Below the pieces are notes generated by a model. The model was not told the origin of the DNA. It searched no databases and saw only the letters and a list, made by a program, of their open reading frames with translations. From Actinomycetota bacterium (GTDB taxonomy: Bacteria > Actinomycetota > Actinomycetes > S36-B12): a stretch of 64,000 bases of DNA. Made by a program: the position numbers and the translations under genes. Where the stretch lies: contig JAUXRN010000257.1 in NCBI GenBank assembly GCA_030681835.1, forward strand, positions 1 to 64,000, written 5' to 3'. Every line of letters begins with the position of its first letter. Position 1 is the first letter of the stretch. Shown in pieces: positions 37,915 through 46,825 of the stretch.

Positions 37915-39597
37915 TCAACCGAGGGCAGCCAGCACGAGTCCGTACGCGACGGCCCACCGGTGGCCCAGCCGACCCGCGACGTTGCCACGCCCGGCCGCCG
38001 TCCCGGGCAGGACGCCGTTGATGGAGTCGAGCAGCTCGTCGTCCCCGGCGGGGCCGCCGACGAGCAGCAGGTCGCCCGCGGGGGCATCGAGGTCGCGCAG
38101 GACCCGGCTGAGGTTGTCGGCGAAGACCGCCCGCTTGAGGGCCTGGCGGACCGCTCGCCACTGGCCCAGTTCCAGGCGGGCCGCGAACGGTAGCGGACCA
38201 CCCGGCCCAGGGGAGGTGAGCCAGCCCACCGCGCCAGCCGGCGCCGGCGGCTCGAGGAACTCCCGGACCCCGGTCTCCCGGACCGCGACGTGGGGGCTCT
38301 CGATCCGCGACGCAGGCCCGCGCTTGGCCCATTCGGCCGCGCCGGACGCGATGCCCAGTGCCTCGGCGACGGCGATGGTCAGCATCGCCCCCGATCCCGC
38401 TGCGGAGACGACCTGAAGGCCGCGGTGTCCGATACCGGTCGCGTCCACCGATCCACCACCGAGGTCGATGACGGTCGCGTCCGCGGAAGCCCCCGGCGTG
38501 GTCAGGGCACCCAGCCGGCCCGCCTCGGCCTCCGAGGACACCATCCGGACGGATCCGGCGTGCCCTTGCTGGAATCCGGTGACGTGCTGGTGTGCGCCGG
38601 CGACGGGCGTCATGGCGGAGACGATCACGGTCCGGTTCGCCAGGGTGTCGGGATGCAGGCCGGGCAGCCCGGCCACCATGTCGAGGTCGACGAGCCAGAG
38701 GTCCGCCGCCGTCATGGGCGCGCTGCGCGGCAGCCGGAACGTCACGGCGATGTCGAGGGGGCGGCCGGCCAGGGGCTCGCGGGCGTCCCGAAGCGCTCGG
38801 CGCGCGGTGCCCGGCCACTCGACCCACGCCTCTGGCCCGGACTGCTCGAGTCGGGGAGGCTCGGCCCGGTCGTGCGCTCGCACGCCCAGCACCGCGGACC
38901 GCGAGCCCTGGACCCGGGCGCAGGCCGCGACCGCCTCGGCGTGCTCTGCTGGGTCGAGTCCGAGGGCAGCACTCAGCCGGATCGGGTCGGATGCAGCCCG
39001 CACCTGGTCGCCGGGGCGGGCAACCTCGACCAGGACCCGGGCGCAGGACAGCACCGCATCGGGGTCGATGCAGTCGGCAACGGGGAGGGCCAGGTCCAGG
39101 CGCGCGGACACGAGGACTGCCTCGTCTCCTGCGAGCAGGATGCCGACGACCGGATGCCCGGCGTGGAGCCAGGCACGTGCCTGGGCCACCGTCGACTGGT
39201 AGCCGAGTGGATCCCGGGCCACCAGGACGATGTCCTCTCCTCCGCCCGCCGGGGTCGAGGCGATGTCGACGGGCCGACCGGCCCCCAGGCCGGCGCCGGC
39301 CGGTGTGGACGAGCCCGTTGACACGACCATGACGCGACCGGTGTCCACGGCGGGCTCGGGAAGCTCGGCGCTCATCGTGGTGACGGGAGACTGGGCAGTC
39401 ATGGCCACCAGGTCGGCCCGCCGTCCGAGCGACACCTCCATCCGAGCCAGCAGGCGTGCGGCCCCAGCACCGGAATCCAGCGAGCCCTTGATGCCGCGAG
39501 TCGGCCTGCGGTCCCACCGGACGGGTGTGCCGTTCTCGTCGGCGATCACGATCTCGGTCGTGGCGTTGCCGATGTCGACGCCCGCGACGAGGGTCAC
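37915..39597 (-). CDS. Diol/glycerol dehydratase reactivase large subunit (DdrA/PduG-like)
   Basis: VAGVDIGNATTEIVIADENG actin-like ATPase fold, VIDLGGGSVDATG, TPAGGGEDIVLVARDPLGYQSTV; GTG start; directly downstream of dehydratase subunits. Confidence 0.87.
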   Translation of the reverse strand: MTLVAGVDIGNATTEIVIADENGTPVRWDRRPTRGIKGSLDSGAGAARLLARMEVSLGRRADLVAMTAQSPVTTMSAELPEPAVDTGRVMVVSTGSSTPAGAGLGAGRPVDIASTPAGGGEDIVLVARDPLGYQSTVAQARAWLHAGHPVVGILLAGDEAVLVSARLDLALPVADCIDPDAVLSCARVLVEVARPGDQVRAASDPIRLSAALGLDPAEHAEAVAACARVQGSRSAVLGVRAHDRAEPPRLEQSGPEAWVEWPGTARRALRDAREPLAGRPLDIAVTFRLPRSAPMTAADLWLVDLDMVAGLPGLHPDTLANRTVIVSAMTPVAGAHQHVTGFQQGHAGSVRMVSSEAEAGRLGALTTPGASADATVIDLGGGSVDATGIGHRGLQVVSAAGSGAMLTIAVAEALGIASGAAEWAKRGPASRIESPHVAVRETGVREFLEPPAPAGAVGWLTSPGPGGPLPFAARLELGQWRAVRQALKRAVFADNLSRVLRDLDAPAGDLLLVGGPAGDDELLDSINGVLPGTAAGRGNVAGRLGHRWAVAYGLVLAALG

Positions 39598-39950
39598 CTC
39601 AGCAGGCCTCGCGACTCATAGGCATCCGCGGCCTCCCGGACGAGGGCTGCGTTCGCGCCTGCCCCCGCGGACTCGAGCTCGTCGGCGATCGCCACCAGCT
39701 CGGCGAGCGTCGATCGCCCCGGGCGCAGGGCCTCGTAGATGGCCACGATCCTGTCGTCGGGGAGGCCGGTGAGCTCGGCGGCACGCCGCAGGTTGGCGGC
39801 TAGCTGGGGGTTGGCGTGCTCCTCGGCAACGCGGGCCTGATGCTCCAGGGTGTCGGGGTGGATGCGCACGTCGTCGGGGGTGAGCATCCCGGCGCGCAAG
39901 GCGTCGAGGGTGACCTCCGCGACGGGGCGGCCCGATCGGGCGACGGTCAT
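39594..39950 (-). CDS. Diol dehydratase small subunit (PduE-like)
   Basis: VTLDALRAGMLTPDDVRIHPDTLEHQARVAEEHANPQLAANLRRAAELTGLPDDRIVAIYEALRPGRST matches small-subunit core. Confidence 0.85.
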   Translation of the reverse strand: MTVARSGRPVAEVTLDALRAGMLTPDDVRIHPDTLEHQARVAEEHANPQLAANLRRAAELTGLPDDRIVAIYEALRPGRSTLAELVAIADELESAGAGANAALVREAADAYESRGLLR

Positions 39951-42190
39951 CGTCGGTCCTCCTCGAGCGCGAGAGTCTCGGGCGGGAGCCCCGGCGCGCA
40001 GCATTGCCGCTCGATCGCGACGAGGGAGACGACGGTGGTGTGGTACCGCGCCTCGATGGCCTCGTCGGAGTAGGGATTGCGCAGGGGCTCCGGCGTGGAG
40101 CCCTTCGCGTGACGGCCGGCGTTGACGCCGAGCTGTCGGTAGGCCGATCGGTCCAGCGTGGGGGCGACGCTGTACAGCTCGAGGTTCGCCAACGGGGTGA
40201 GGTCGCGGCGATGAATCAGCGCGGTGCCCTTGGCCTGCAGGCCGATCCCGATCCCTGACCCGGCCAGGCGTGCAGCGGTCAGCCCGATGAGCCCGAGATC
40301 GATCGTGTCATTGATCCGCACGATGCGGCCGCGGCACCCCTCCTCCTCCAGTCCGGCCAGCAGCTCGGCCAATGCCTCGTCGACCGTGAGCCCGCACAGG
40401 GTCCGCCAGATCGCCCTCCCCGTGGCGGGCGAGACGCCGATGACCACGTCGCGCGGGTCGTGCTGGACGTCGGCCGGCCCCGACGAGGCAAGGCGGGACG
40501 AGGCGAACGAGGCCTGCTCGGAGCGCAGGTCGTCGACGGAACGCTGCTGGCGGATTCCGTCCATCTCGACCTGGCGATCCGGCGTCGGTTGGTACCCGGT
40601 GCCCGGACCGGCATAGTCGTTGGGGTCGGTGACCAGGGAGAGCACCTGCATGTCCTCGGTGAAGATGGCCGAGGTCTGCAGGTAGTCGCCGATGACGCGG
40701 GCGCGGAGCATCGCGAGCAGTCGTTCGGCCTCGAGCTCGTAGCCGGTCTCGTCCAGGGCCGCGATGACGTCCAGCATCGTCACCTGCCCATCGCGGATGA
40801 GCCGGGAGGCGCTCAACGGGGTCATGAGGTCGGCAGCCGGCACGTCCTTGGAGCCGGCCGCATCGATGGCCTGGTCGCGCCACTCGTCCGAGAAGTCCGC
40901 CAGGCCGAGGACCTGGTAGACGTCGCGGACCGCGTCCGTGGCCCGTTCGCGCAGGCGCGCGACCTCGGGCTCGGCGGCGGGTCGCAGCCCACCGTCGACC
41001 CCCCAGTCACGCTGCATGACGAGCCAGTCGTCGATGTCCTCGGCGTTCCACTGGCTGGGCCCGAACATGTTGTCGTAGCGCTGGATCGAGCCGAAGCCGC
41101 TGGTGATGAAGTCAGTGCCGCCGATGAAGATCGGATGAGTGCGCGAGGTCCTGCGGACGTGCGACTCGCTCATCAGCGCATCGTTGCCGGTGCACGACTC
41201 CAGGTTGCGGAGCATGACCATGAGGTTCTCGGCCATCATGGCGCGCACGCCGCTGGGCACCGCGCCTGCCACGGACGCCGCATCGATCCCTCCGTTCTGC
41301 ACGCCCTGCGAGCCGATGGCGCGCGCGAGCGCCACGCACCGCGCCTCGAGGTAGAACATGGAGCGGCCCTCGGCGCTGCCCATCAGGGCTTCCGAGCCCC
41401 CTCCCGACGTCACCCGCATCTTGATGCCGCGGCTTGCGTAGGCCGAGGTCAGGAAGGCCTTGGACCACGGGGTGTCGTCGCCATCGATGAAGATCTGCTC
41501 GGTCCCGTACAGCGACACGGTTTCGGCGTACGACACCAGCCCTCGCATCCCCATCTCGAGTTCGAGCGCCTCCTCGACCGAGCACTGCACGAGGATCCCC
41601 GCGGAAGCCACGGCCGAGCCGATGCTGACGGCGATGGCGTTGGACGGCGCATCGCCGAGCACAGGCACTGTCGTCTCGACCTCCCGGAAGCCGAAGGCCG
41701 CGGCGGTTGCGGCGTCGGCGGCCAGCAGAAGCGGGTCGTCCGACCGGTTGGTGACATGCGCCTGGTTGCTCGGTGTCCTTCGGGCACGGCACTTCGTCAG
41801 GCCGATGGTCAGCTCGGCCGGCCGCAGCAGGGCAAGGCACCGGGCCAGCTTCGCGGGCGTCATGCCGGCAGCGAGGCGCACGACCTCGCCGCGGGGCACC
41901 CCGGGATCCACGATCATCCGCGCGTAGGCGAGCTCGCTCGTCGCCATCGCCTCTTCGGCAGTCACGAGGTCGAGCCCGTGGTCGGCAATGAAGCGGTCGA
42001 GCAGGTCGAAGTCGGCCCGTTCCCGGGAGTCCATCTGGACGACGACGCCATCTGCGATCACCAGCGAGGGTTCGGGATCGTTCGGCGAATCGAAGGCCAG
42101 GAGGCCCAGGTCGACATCGGGGACGGCGAAGCCGTCGAGGTTGACCCGCTGCTCGTCCATGAATCGGAAACGCCCGATCGGTCGAGTCAT
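39947..42190 (-). CDS. B12-dependent diol/glycerol dehydratase, fused large+medium subunits
   Basis: PVLGDAPSNAIAVSIGSAV, RMRVTSGGGSEALMG-like (KMRVTSGGGSEALMGSAEGRSMFYLEARC), QGVQNGGIDAASVAGAVPSGVRAMMAEN; C-terminal about 180 aa resembles PduD (GLQAKGTALIHRRDLTPLANLELYS). Confidence 0.9.
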   Translation of the reverse strand: MTRPIGRFRFMDEQRVNLDGFAVPDVDLGLLAFDSPNDPEPSLVIADGVVVQMDSRERADFDLLDRFIADHGLDLVTAEEAMATSELAYARMIVDPGVPRGEVVRLAAGMTPAKLARCLALLRPAELTIGLTKCRARRTPSNQAHVTNRSDDPLLLAADAATAAAFGFREVETTVPVLGDAPSNAIAVSIGSAVASAGILVQCSVEEALELEMGMRGLVSYAETVSLYGTEQIFIDGDDTPWSKAFLTSAYASRGIKMRVTSGGGSEALMGSAEGRSMFYLEARCVALARAIGSQGVQNGGIDAASVAGAVPSGVRAMMAENLMVMLRNLESCTGNDALMSESHVRRTSRTHPIFIGGTDFITSGFGSIQRYDNMFGPSQWNAEDIDDWLVMQRDWGVDGGLRPAAEPEVARLRERATDAVRDVYQVLGLADFSDEWRDQAIDAAGSKDVPAADLMTPLSASRLIRDGQVTMLDVIAALDETGYELEAERLLAMLRARVIGDYLQTSAIFTEDMQVLSLVTDPNDYAGPGTGYQPTPDRQVEMDGIRQQRSVDDLRSEQASFASSRLASSGPADVQHDPRDVVIGVSPATGRAIWRTLCGLTVDEALAELLAGLEEEGCRGRIVRINDTIDLGLIGLTAARLAGSGIGIGLQAKGTALIHRRDLTPLANLELYSVAPTLDRSAYRQLGVNAGRHAKGSTPEPLRNPYSDEAIEARYHTTVVSLVAIERQCCAPGLPPETLALEEDRR

Positions 42191-42618
42191 GGGCACTCGC
42201 TCTGGAACAAGGTGACAGCAGCCTGCGCGGCCGCTTGGTCCTGGGAACCGGTCCCTCCGCTCACGCCGACTCCACCGACCACCCGGTCGCCGTCCCACAG
42301 GGGCAGGCCTCCCGCGAAGGCGATGAATCGACCGTGGTCGGCGCTGGTCATGCCGGCCAGGTCGGCTCCCGGCGCGACCAGTTCGGTGAGCTCGTGCGTG
42401 CCGATGCGATGTGCCACGGCGGTATAGGCCTTGTCCGGTGCGAGGACGGGCCCGGCGATCTCGGCGCCGTCCATGCGGGCGAAGGCAACGAGGTGACCGC
42501 CCCCATCCACCACCGCGACGGACACGAGCGCCCCTTTCCTCGTTGCGGCAACTATCGCCTCGGTGCACATGCGCTGGGCGAGGTCGAGATCCATCTCGAA
42601 CCGGTTCACCCGGCCCAT
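42187..42618 (-). CDS. GlcG/HbpS (DUF336, PduO C-terminal-domain-like) protein
   Basis: VAVVDGGGHLVAFARMDGAEI..PDKAYTAV..GGLPLWDGDRVVGGVGVSGGTGSQDQAAAQAAV. Confidence 0.85.
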   Translation of the reverse strand: MGRVNRFEMDLDLAQRMCTEAIVAATRKGALVSVAVVDGGGHLVAFARMDGAEIAGPVLAPDKAYTAVAHRIGTHELTELVAPGADLAGMTSADHGRFIAFAGGLPLWDGDRVVGGVGVSGGTGSQDQAAAQAAVTLFQSECP

Positions 42619-43625
42619 GCGGAGGCCACCTTTCGCAGCCGGCCGTGGACGCCGTCCATCGCGCTGACTCCCAAGAGGAGGGATGTGGGCACCTTGCACA
42701 CCACGGTGTAGTTCGTGTCCACGACGTTCGCGATCGGGCTGAGGGCGGTCTGCGAGACGAACTGGTAGGCATCGAGCGCACTCATGCCCGTGAGTTCGGC
42801 AACCCAGCGCACCATCTGCTGGTGAGCTATCCGGAACGCGTCCTCGAGGGGGCGTGCGGAACCTGTGGTCATGAGAAAATCGTCGCTCTCCAGGCGGGGC
42901 CACGCCGTCGCCGCCCCCGGGATCAGGTCCAGGATGAACGTGGTGTCCATGGCGCACTCGACGGCGACACCGCAGGTCTCGCCCTCGCCCTGTCGGGCGT
43001 GGCCATCGCCGAGGCTCATCAGCGCGCCCTCGACGTTGACGCCGAGGTAGCAGGTCACCCCGGCCCGCATCTCCGGTGTGTCCATGTTGCCGCCCCAGTC
43101 GCCCGGGGTGAGGGACGAACGGACCTCTCCGAGAGCCGGAGCGACGCCGACCGTCCCGTGCATCGGATCAAGCGGGAGAGCGGCCGTGAACGGGGTATCG
43201 GCGGCCAGGTAGCGCACGATCCGGTCCGCTCGATCGATCTCGTAGATCCAGGTTCGCTCGAGGAGGGACTCGTGCAGCATCGCCGTCGTCGGAGTCGCCG
43301 TGAGCGCCCCGAAGAAGGGGACTGTGCTGCTCACGCCCCAGGTCTCGCGGGGTTCGATGGACACGAAGTGCACGGCCAGGGTGTCGCCGGGCCGCGCCCC
43401 CTCGACGTAGAACGGCCCGGACTGGGGGTTCAGCAGTCGCGGGTCGCAGACCTGGCTGGCCAGGTCCGTGCTGGACCGCACCCGGCCGCCGAAGCAGTCC
43501 ATCGTCCAGGTCGAGATCATGGTTCCGGGGCGGACGGAGGCGACTGGTGCGACACCGCCGAACGTGTAGGCGTAGGTGGTCGGATCAGCATCGGCGTCCG
43601 GTTCCCAGTGCAGGGTCTCGTCCAT
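42606..43625 (-). CDS. Acetamidase/formamidase family (FmdA/AmdA)
   Basis: NPQSGPFYVEGARPGDTLAVHFVSIEP, GNMDTPEMRAGVTCYLGVNVEGALMSLGDGHARQGEGETCGVAVE. Confidence 0.9.
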   Translation of the reverse strand: MDETLHWEPDADADPTTYAYTFGGVAPVASVRPGTMISTWTMDCFGGRVRSSTDLASQVCDPRLLNPQSGPFYVEGARPGDTLAVHFVSIEPRETWGVSSTVPFFGALTATPTTAMLHESLLERTWIYEIDRADRIVRYLAADTPFTAALPLDPMHGTVGVAPALGEVRSSLTPGDWGGNMDTPEMRAGVTCYLGVNVEGALMSLGDGHARQGEGETCGVAVECAMDTTFILDLIPGAATAWPRLESDDFLMTTGSARPLEDAFRIAHQQMVRWVAELTGMSALDAYQFVSQTALSPIANVVDTNYTVVCKVPTSLLLGVSAMDGVHGRLRKVASAWAG

Positions 43626-43671
43626 GGCGCTCCTCGGGATGCGTGGTCGATGCCGATGCTGCCGTAGATGA

Positions 43672-43707
43672 CTGAGGGGTGCACGGCATTCGCCATGCAC
43701 CCCTCAG
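43672..43707 (-). terminator. Stem-loop terminator/attenuator candidate downstream of permease
   Basis: 12-bp inverted repeat CTGAGGGGTGCA/TGCACCCCTCAG with nested GGC-ATTC-GCC. Confidence 0.7.
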
Positions 43708-43718
43708 CGCTGGTGAGG

Positions 43719-45332
43719 CTAGACCCGCTCGTGGGCCTCCTCGATCGTCGTGCGACCGATCTCGGCGTAGATGTCCGGGGCCTTCGCACGCACGTAAAGG
43801 GCATACACGACGCCGATCACGAACAGGCCGATGACGTAGTACGGCATCCACTGGAACACGAGGCTGTCCGCCGCGAGTCCGGCCGCGAAGTTGCGGTTGG
43901 ACCAGAGCAGGTACAGCACGTAGAGCATGCCGGCCGCACCGACGATCGGGGCGATGAAGGTGGTCAGGATATTGCCCTTGTGCACCTTCTTGACCCAGAA
44001 GAACCAGATGACCGCGAAGCAGGTGATCGTCTGGACGATGAGCACCATCGCGGTGCCGATGAGGGCCAGCAGGCCATAGACGTTGACATAGGGGATGAGA
44101 TCCGGGGTGGCGACGGGGGTGCCGTTTGCATCCGGGACGTAGACGTTCGTGAAGAGCAGGAACAGGAGCATCAGCAGGACGGTGATGCCGCTCTGGACGA
44201 ACGAGGCGACGGCGGGGGAGCCGTGCTTCTCGTTCACGTGGCCCAGGCTGCGGCGCACGAACGGGGTGATGCTCTCGCGTCCCATGGCGTACAGGTAGCG
44301 GGATGCCGCATTGTGGAAGGCCATGGCGCAGGCGAACGAGCCGACGACGACGAGGAGCTTGTAGATGTTCTCCAGGAAGCCGCCGAGATTCTGGTTGACG
44401 AGGCCCAGCCACAGATCGATGGGCGACGCACCGGCGGAGATCTCGACAGAGGTGGCGGCACCGTTGCCGACGACGACCATCCACGACATCCACGTGTAGA
44501 ACAGGCCGAGGCCCACCACCGCGATCATGGTGGCCAGCGGCACGTTGCGCTTGGGGTTCCTCGACTCCTCGCCGTACACCGCGGTCGTCTCGTATCCGAC
44601 CCAGGACCAGAAGGCGAAGAAGATGCCGATGGCTGCGGCACCTGCGGCGACCCCGGTCCCGAAGGCCCCTTCGGGAAGAGAGGTGAAGGCCGCTACCGGG
44701 TTGACGGTGTCGGCCGCCATGTAGCCGTCGGGGCCGCCCTTGAAGAGCACCGACATGCCCAGCGTGCCCAGGATCAGGACCTCGGCCACGAGCGTCACGC
44801 CCAGCACGCTCGCGGCCAGCGACACCGAGAAGTACGAGAGGATCGCGATGATCGCGATGCCGATGAGGGCTATGACGAGCCAGTGGATGGTCAGCCCCAT
44901 GGGCACAAGGACGTACTGCGTGGTGAAGTACGCGAATCCGCCGATCAACGACGCCTCGAAGATGACGTAGGCAACGGCCGCGACCAGGCCCGAGGCCATG
45001 CCCCACACCTGGCCGAGCCCCTGCGAGATGAATCCGTAGAAGGCCCCGGCCGTGGTGACGTAGCGGGCCATGGCGACGAAACCGATGGTGAAGATCGTCA
45101 GCACAATGGTCGCGAAGAGGTAGCCGCCCGATACGGCGATGCCGTTGCCGTAGCCGATGGCGATCGGGACGTTGAGGCTCATCGCCGTGATCGGCGCCGC
45201 GTTCGCGACGGCCATGAACAGGACGCCGACGAGTCCGACCGCGCCGACCTTGAGTCGGGCGGAGTCCTGGGGTCGGATCTGGTGGTCTCCGGGAAGGGTG
45301 TGCGGGCCGTCCTCGTGGCTGCTCGTGCTCAT
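43719..45332 (-). CDS. APC-superfamily amino acid permease
   Basis: Multi-TM; NAAPITAMSLNVPIAIGYGNG, FAFWSWVGYETTAVYGEESRNPKRNVPLATM; ATG at 45332. Confidence 0.88.
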   Translation of the reverse strand: MSTSSHEDGPHTLPGDHQIRPQDSARLKVGAVGLVGVLFMAVANAAPITAMSLNVPIAIGYGNGIAVSGGYLFATIVLTIFTIGFVAMARYVTTAGAFYGFISQGLGQVWGMASGLVAAVAYVIFEASLIGGFAYFTTQYVLVPMGLTIHWLVIALIGIAIIAILSYFSVSLAASVLGVTLVAEVLILGTLGMSVLFKGGPDGYMAADTVNPVAAFTSLPEGAFGTGVAAGAAAIGIFFAFWSWVGYETTAVYGEESRNPKRNVPLATMIAVVGLGLFYTWMSWMVVVGNGAATSVEISAGASPIDLWLGLVNQNLGGFLENIYKLLVVVGSFACAMAFHNAASRYLYAMGRESITPFVRRSLGHVNEKHGSPAVASFVQSGITVLLMLLFLLFTNVYVPDANGTPVATPDLIPYVNVYGLLALIGTAMVLIVQTITCFAVIWFFWVKKVHKGNILTTFIAPIVGAAGMLYVLYLLWSNRNFAAGLAADSLVFQWMPYYVIGLFVIGVVYALYVRAKAPDIYAEIGRTTIEEAHERV

Positions 45333-45499
45333 GGACCATCCTTCGAGGGTCTCGACCCGCGTGATGCAGGTCACGTGGGTCGGAGTATGGCGCCCGCGAT
45401 AGACCGGTACAAGCACATTCGACGTTTCCGGTCTGGAAGGATCCTGACCGTTAAGTCGATTGGTCTTGATTCGGTCTGCTTATTCGGTATTATTCGCGT

Positions 45500-46825
45500 G
45501 TGAGCGGTCAGACCAATCTTGAGTCAGCGGGGTCGGCGGGGTACGACTACGGCCTGTTCTCGTTCGCCTCGAAGGCCGAGGTTCTCGACAAGGCCAAGGA
45601 GTACTGGAACCCCGGGAAGACGCAGTTCTGGATCGACGCGGGGGTCCCGCTGGTCATCGACCGGCGCGAGGAGTACTACATCTGGGACATGTCGGGCAAG
45701 CGCCTGATCGACCTGCACCTCAACGGTGGCACCTACAACATCGGCCACCGGAACCCGGAGGTCGTCCAGGCCCTGACTGTCGCCATGCAGCACTTCGACA
45801 TCGGCAACCACCACTTCCCGGCACTGGCACGGACCGCCCTCGCCGAGGCCCTCATCGCCTCCGCGCCCGAGGGGCTGTCGAAGGTCATCTACGGATCCGG
45901 CGGTGGCGAGGCGATCGACATCGCGCTGAAGACGGCCCGTCACACCACGCAGAAGCGCAAGATCGTCTCGATCATCAAGGCCTACCACGGGCATACTGGC
46001 CTGGCGGTCGGCACGGGTGATGACCGGTTCTCCAAGCTGTTCCTCGCCGACCAGCCCGAGGAGTTCCCGCACGTCCCGTTCAACGACCTCGACGCGATGG
46101 AGGACGCCCTCCGCGGGCGCGACGTCGCGGCCGTGATCATGGAGACCATTCCCGCCACCTACGGCTTCCCGCTGCCCGACCCGGGCTACCTGCGCGCGGT
46201 CAAGGGGCTGTGCGAGGAGTACGACGCGCTCTACATCGCCGACGAAGTGCAGACCGGCTTGATGCGCACCGGGGAGCTGTGGGGGATTACCAAGGAGGGC
46301 ATCGCGCCGGACATCCTCGTGACCGGCAAGGGCATCTCGGGGGGCATGTACCCAATCGCCTGCGTCCTGGTGAACGAGAAGTCGGCTGGCTGGCTCACCG
46401 AGGACGGCTTCGGCCACATCTCGACATTCGGCGGTGCCGAGCTCGGCTGCATCGCGGCGATCAAGGCGCTGGAGATCTGCTCCCGCGACGAGACGCGGTC
46501 GATGGTCCACTACATCGCCGACCTGGTCGGCACCGGCCTGCGTGCCATCCAGGCCGAGTACCCCGAGTGGTTCGTGGGCATCAGGCAGAACGGCGTGATC
46601 CTCGGACTGGAGTTCAACGATCCGCAGGGCGCGAAGTACGTCATGCGCCATCTGTACGAGAACGGTGTCTGGGCCATCTTCTCCACCCTCGACTCCCGCG
46701 TCCTGCAGTTCAAGCCGGGGATCCTGCTCAAGCCCGAGGTGGTCGAGGAGGTGCTCGACCGTACGGAGGTGGCGATCGGCCGGGCCTACCGCGAGGTCAT
46801 GGGCCTGCGGAAGGCAGGCCGATGA
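45500..46825 (+). CDS. Class-III aminotransferase-fold PLP enzyme; probable amino-alcohol-phosphate phospho-lyase of RMM/AUM BMC
   Basis: YGSGGGEAIDIALKTAR, IADEVQTGLMRTGELWG, ILVTGKGISGGMYPIACVLV (PLP Lys); first gene of BMC operon. Confidence 0.85.
   Translation: MSGQTNLESAGSAGYDYGLFSFASKAEVLDKAKEYWNPGKTQFWIDAGVPLVIDRREEYYIWDMSGKRLIDLHLNGGTYNIGHRNPEVVQALTVAMQHFDIGNHHFPALARTALAEALIASAPEGLSKVIYGSGGGEAIDIALKTARHTTQKRKIVSIIKAYHGHTGLAVGTGDDRFSKLFLADQPEEFPHVPFNDLDAMEDALRGRDVAAVIMETIPATYGFPLPDPGYLRAVKGLCEEYDALYIADEVQTGLMRTGELWGITKEGIAPDILVTGKGISGGMYPIACVLVNEKSAGWLTEDGFGHISTFGGAELGCIAAIKALEICSRDETRSMVHYIADLVGTGLRAIQAEYPEWFVGIRQNGVILGLEFNDPQGAKYVMRHLYENGVWAIFSTLDSRVLQFKPGILLKPEVVEEVLDRTEVAIGRAYREVMGLRKAGR

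Noticed and set aside
37859-39517. Second long minus-strand ORF overlapping the reactivase gene
   Set aside because: Out-of-frame shadow of 37915-39597; R/G/P-rich without motifs
45333-45499. Cobalamin riboswitch controlling the B12-dependent diol dehydratase operon
   Set aside because: Region is only 167 bp, and I could not find a B12 box or GCCACTG element in the intergenic sequence; GCCACTG-like strings elsewhere are inside coding genes
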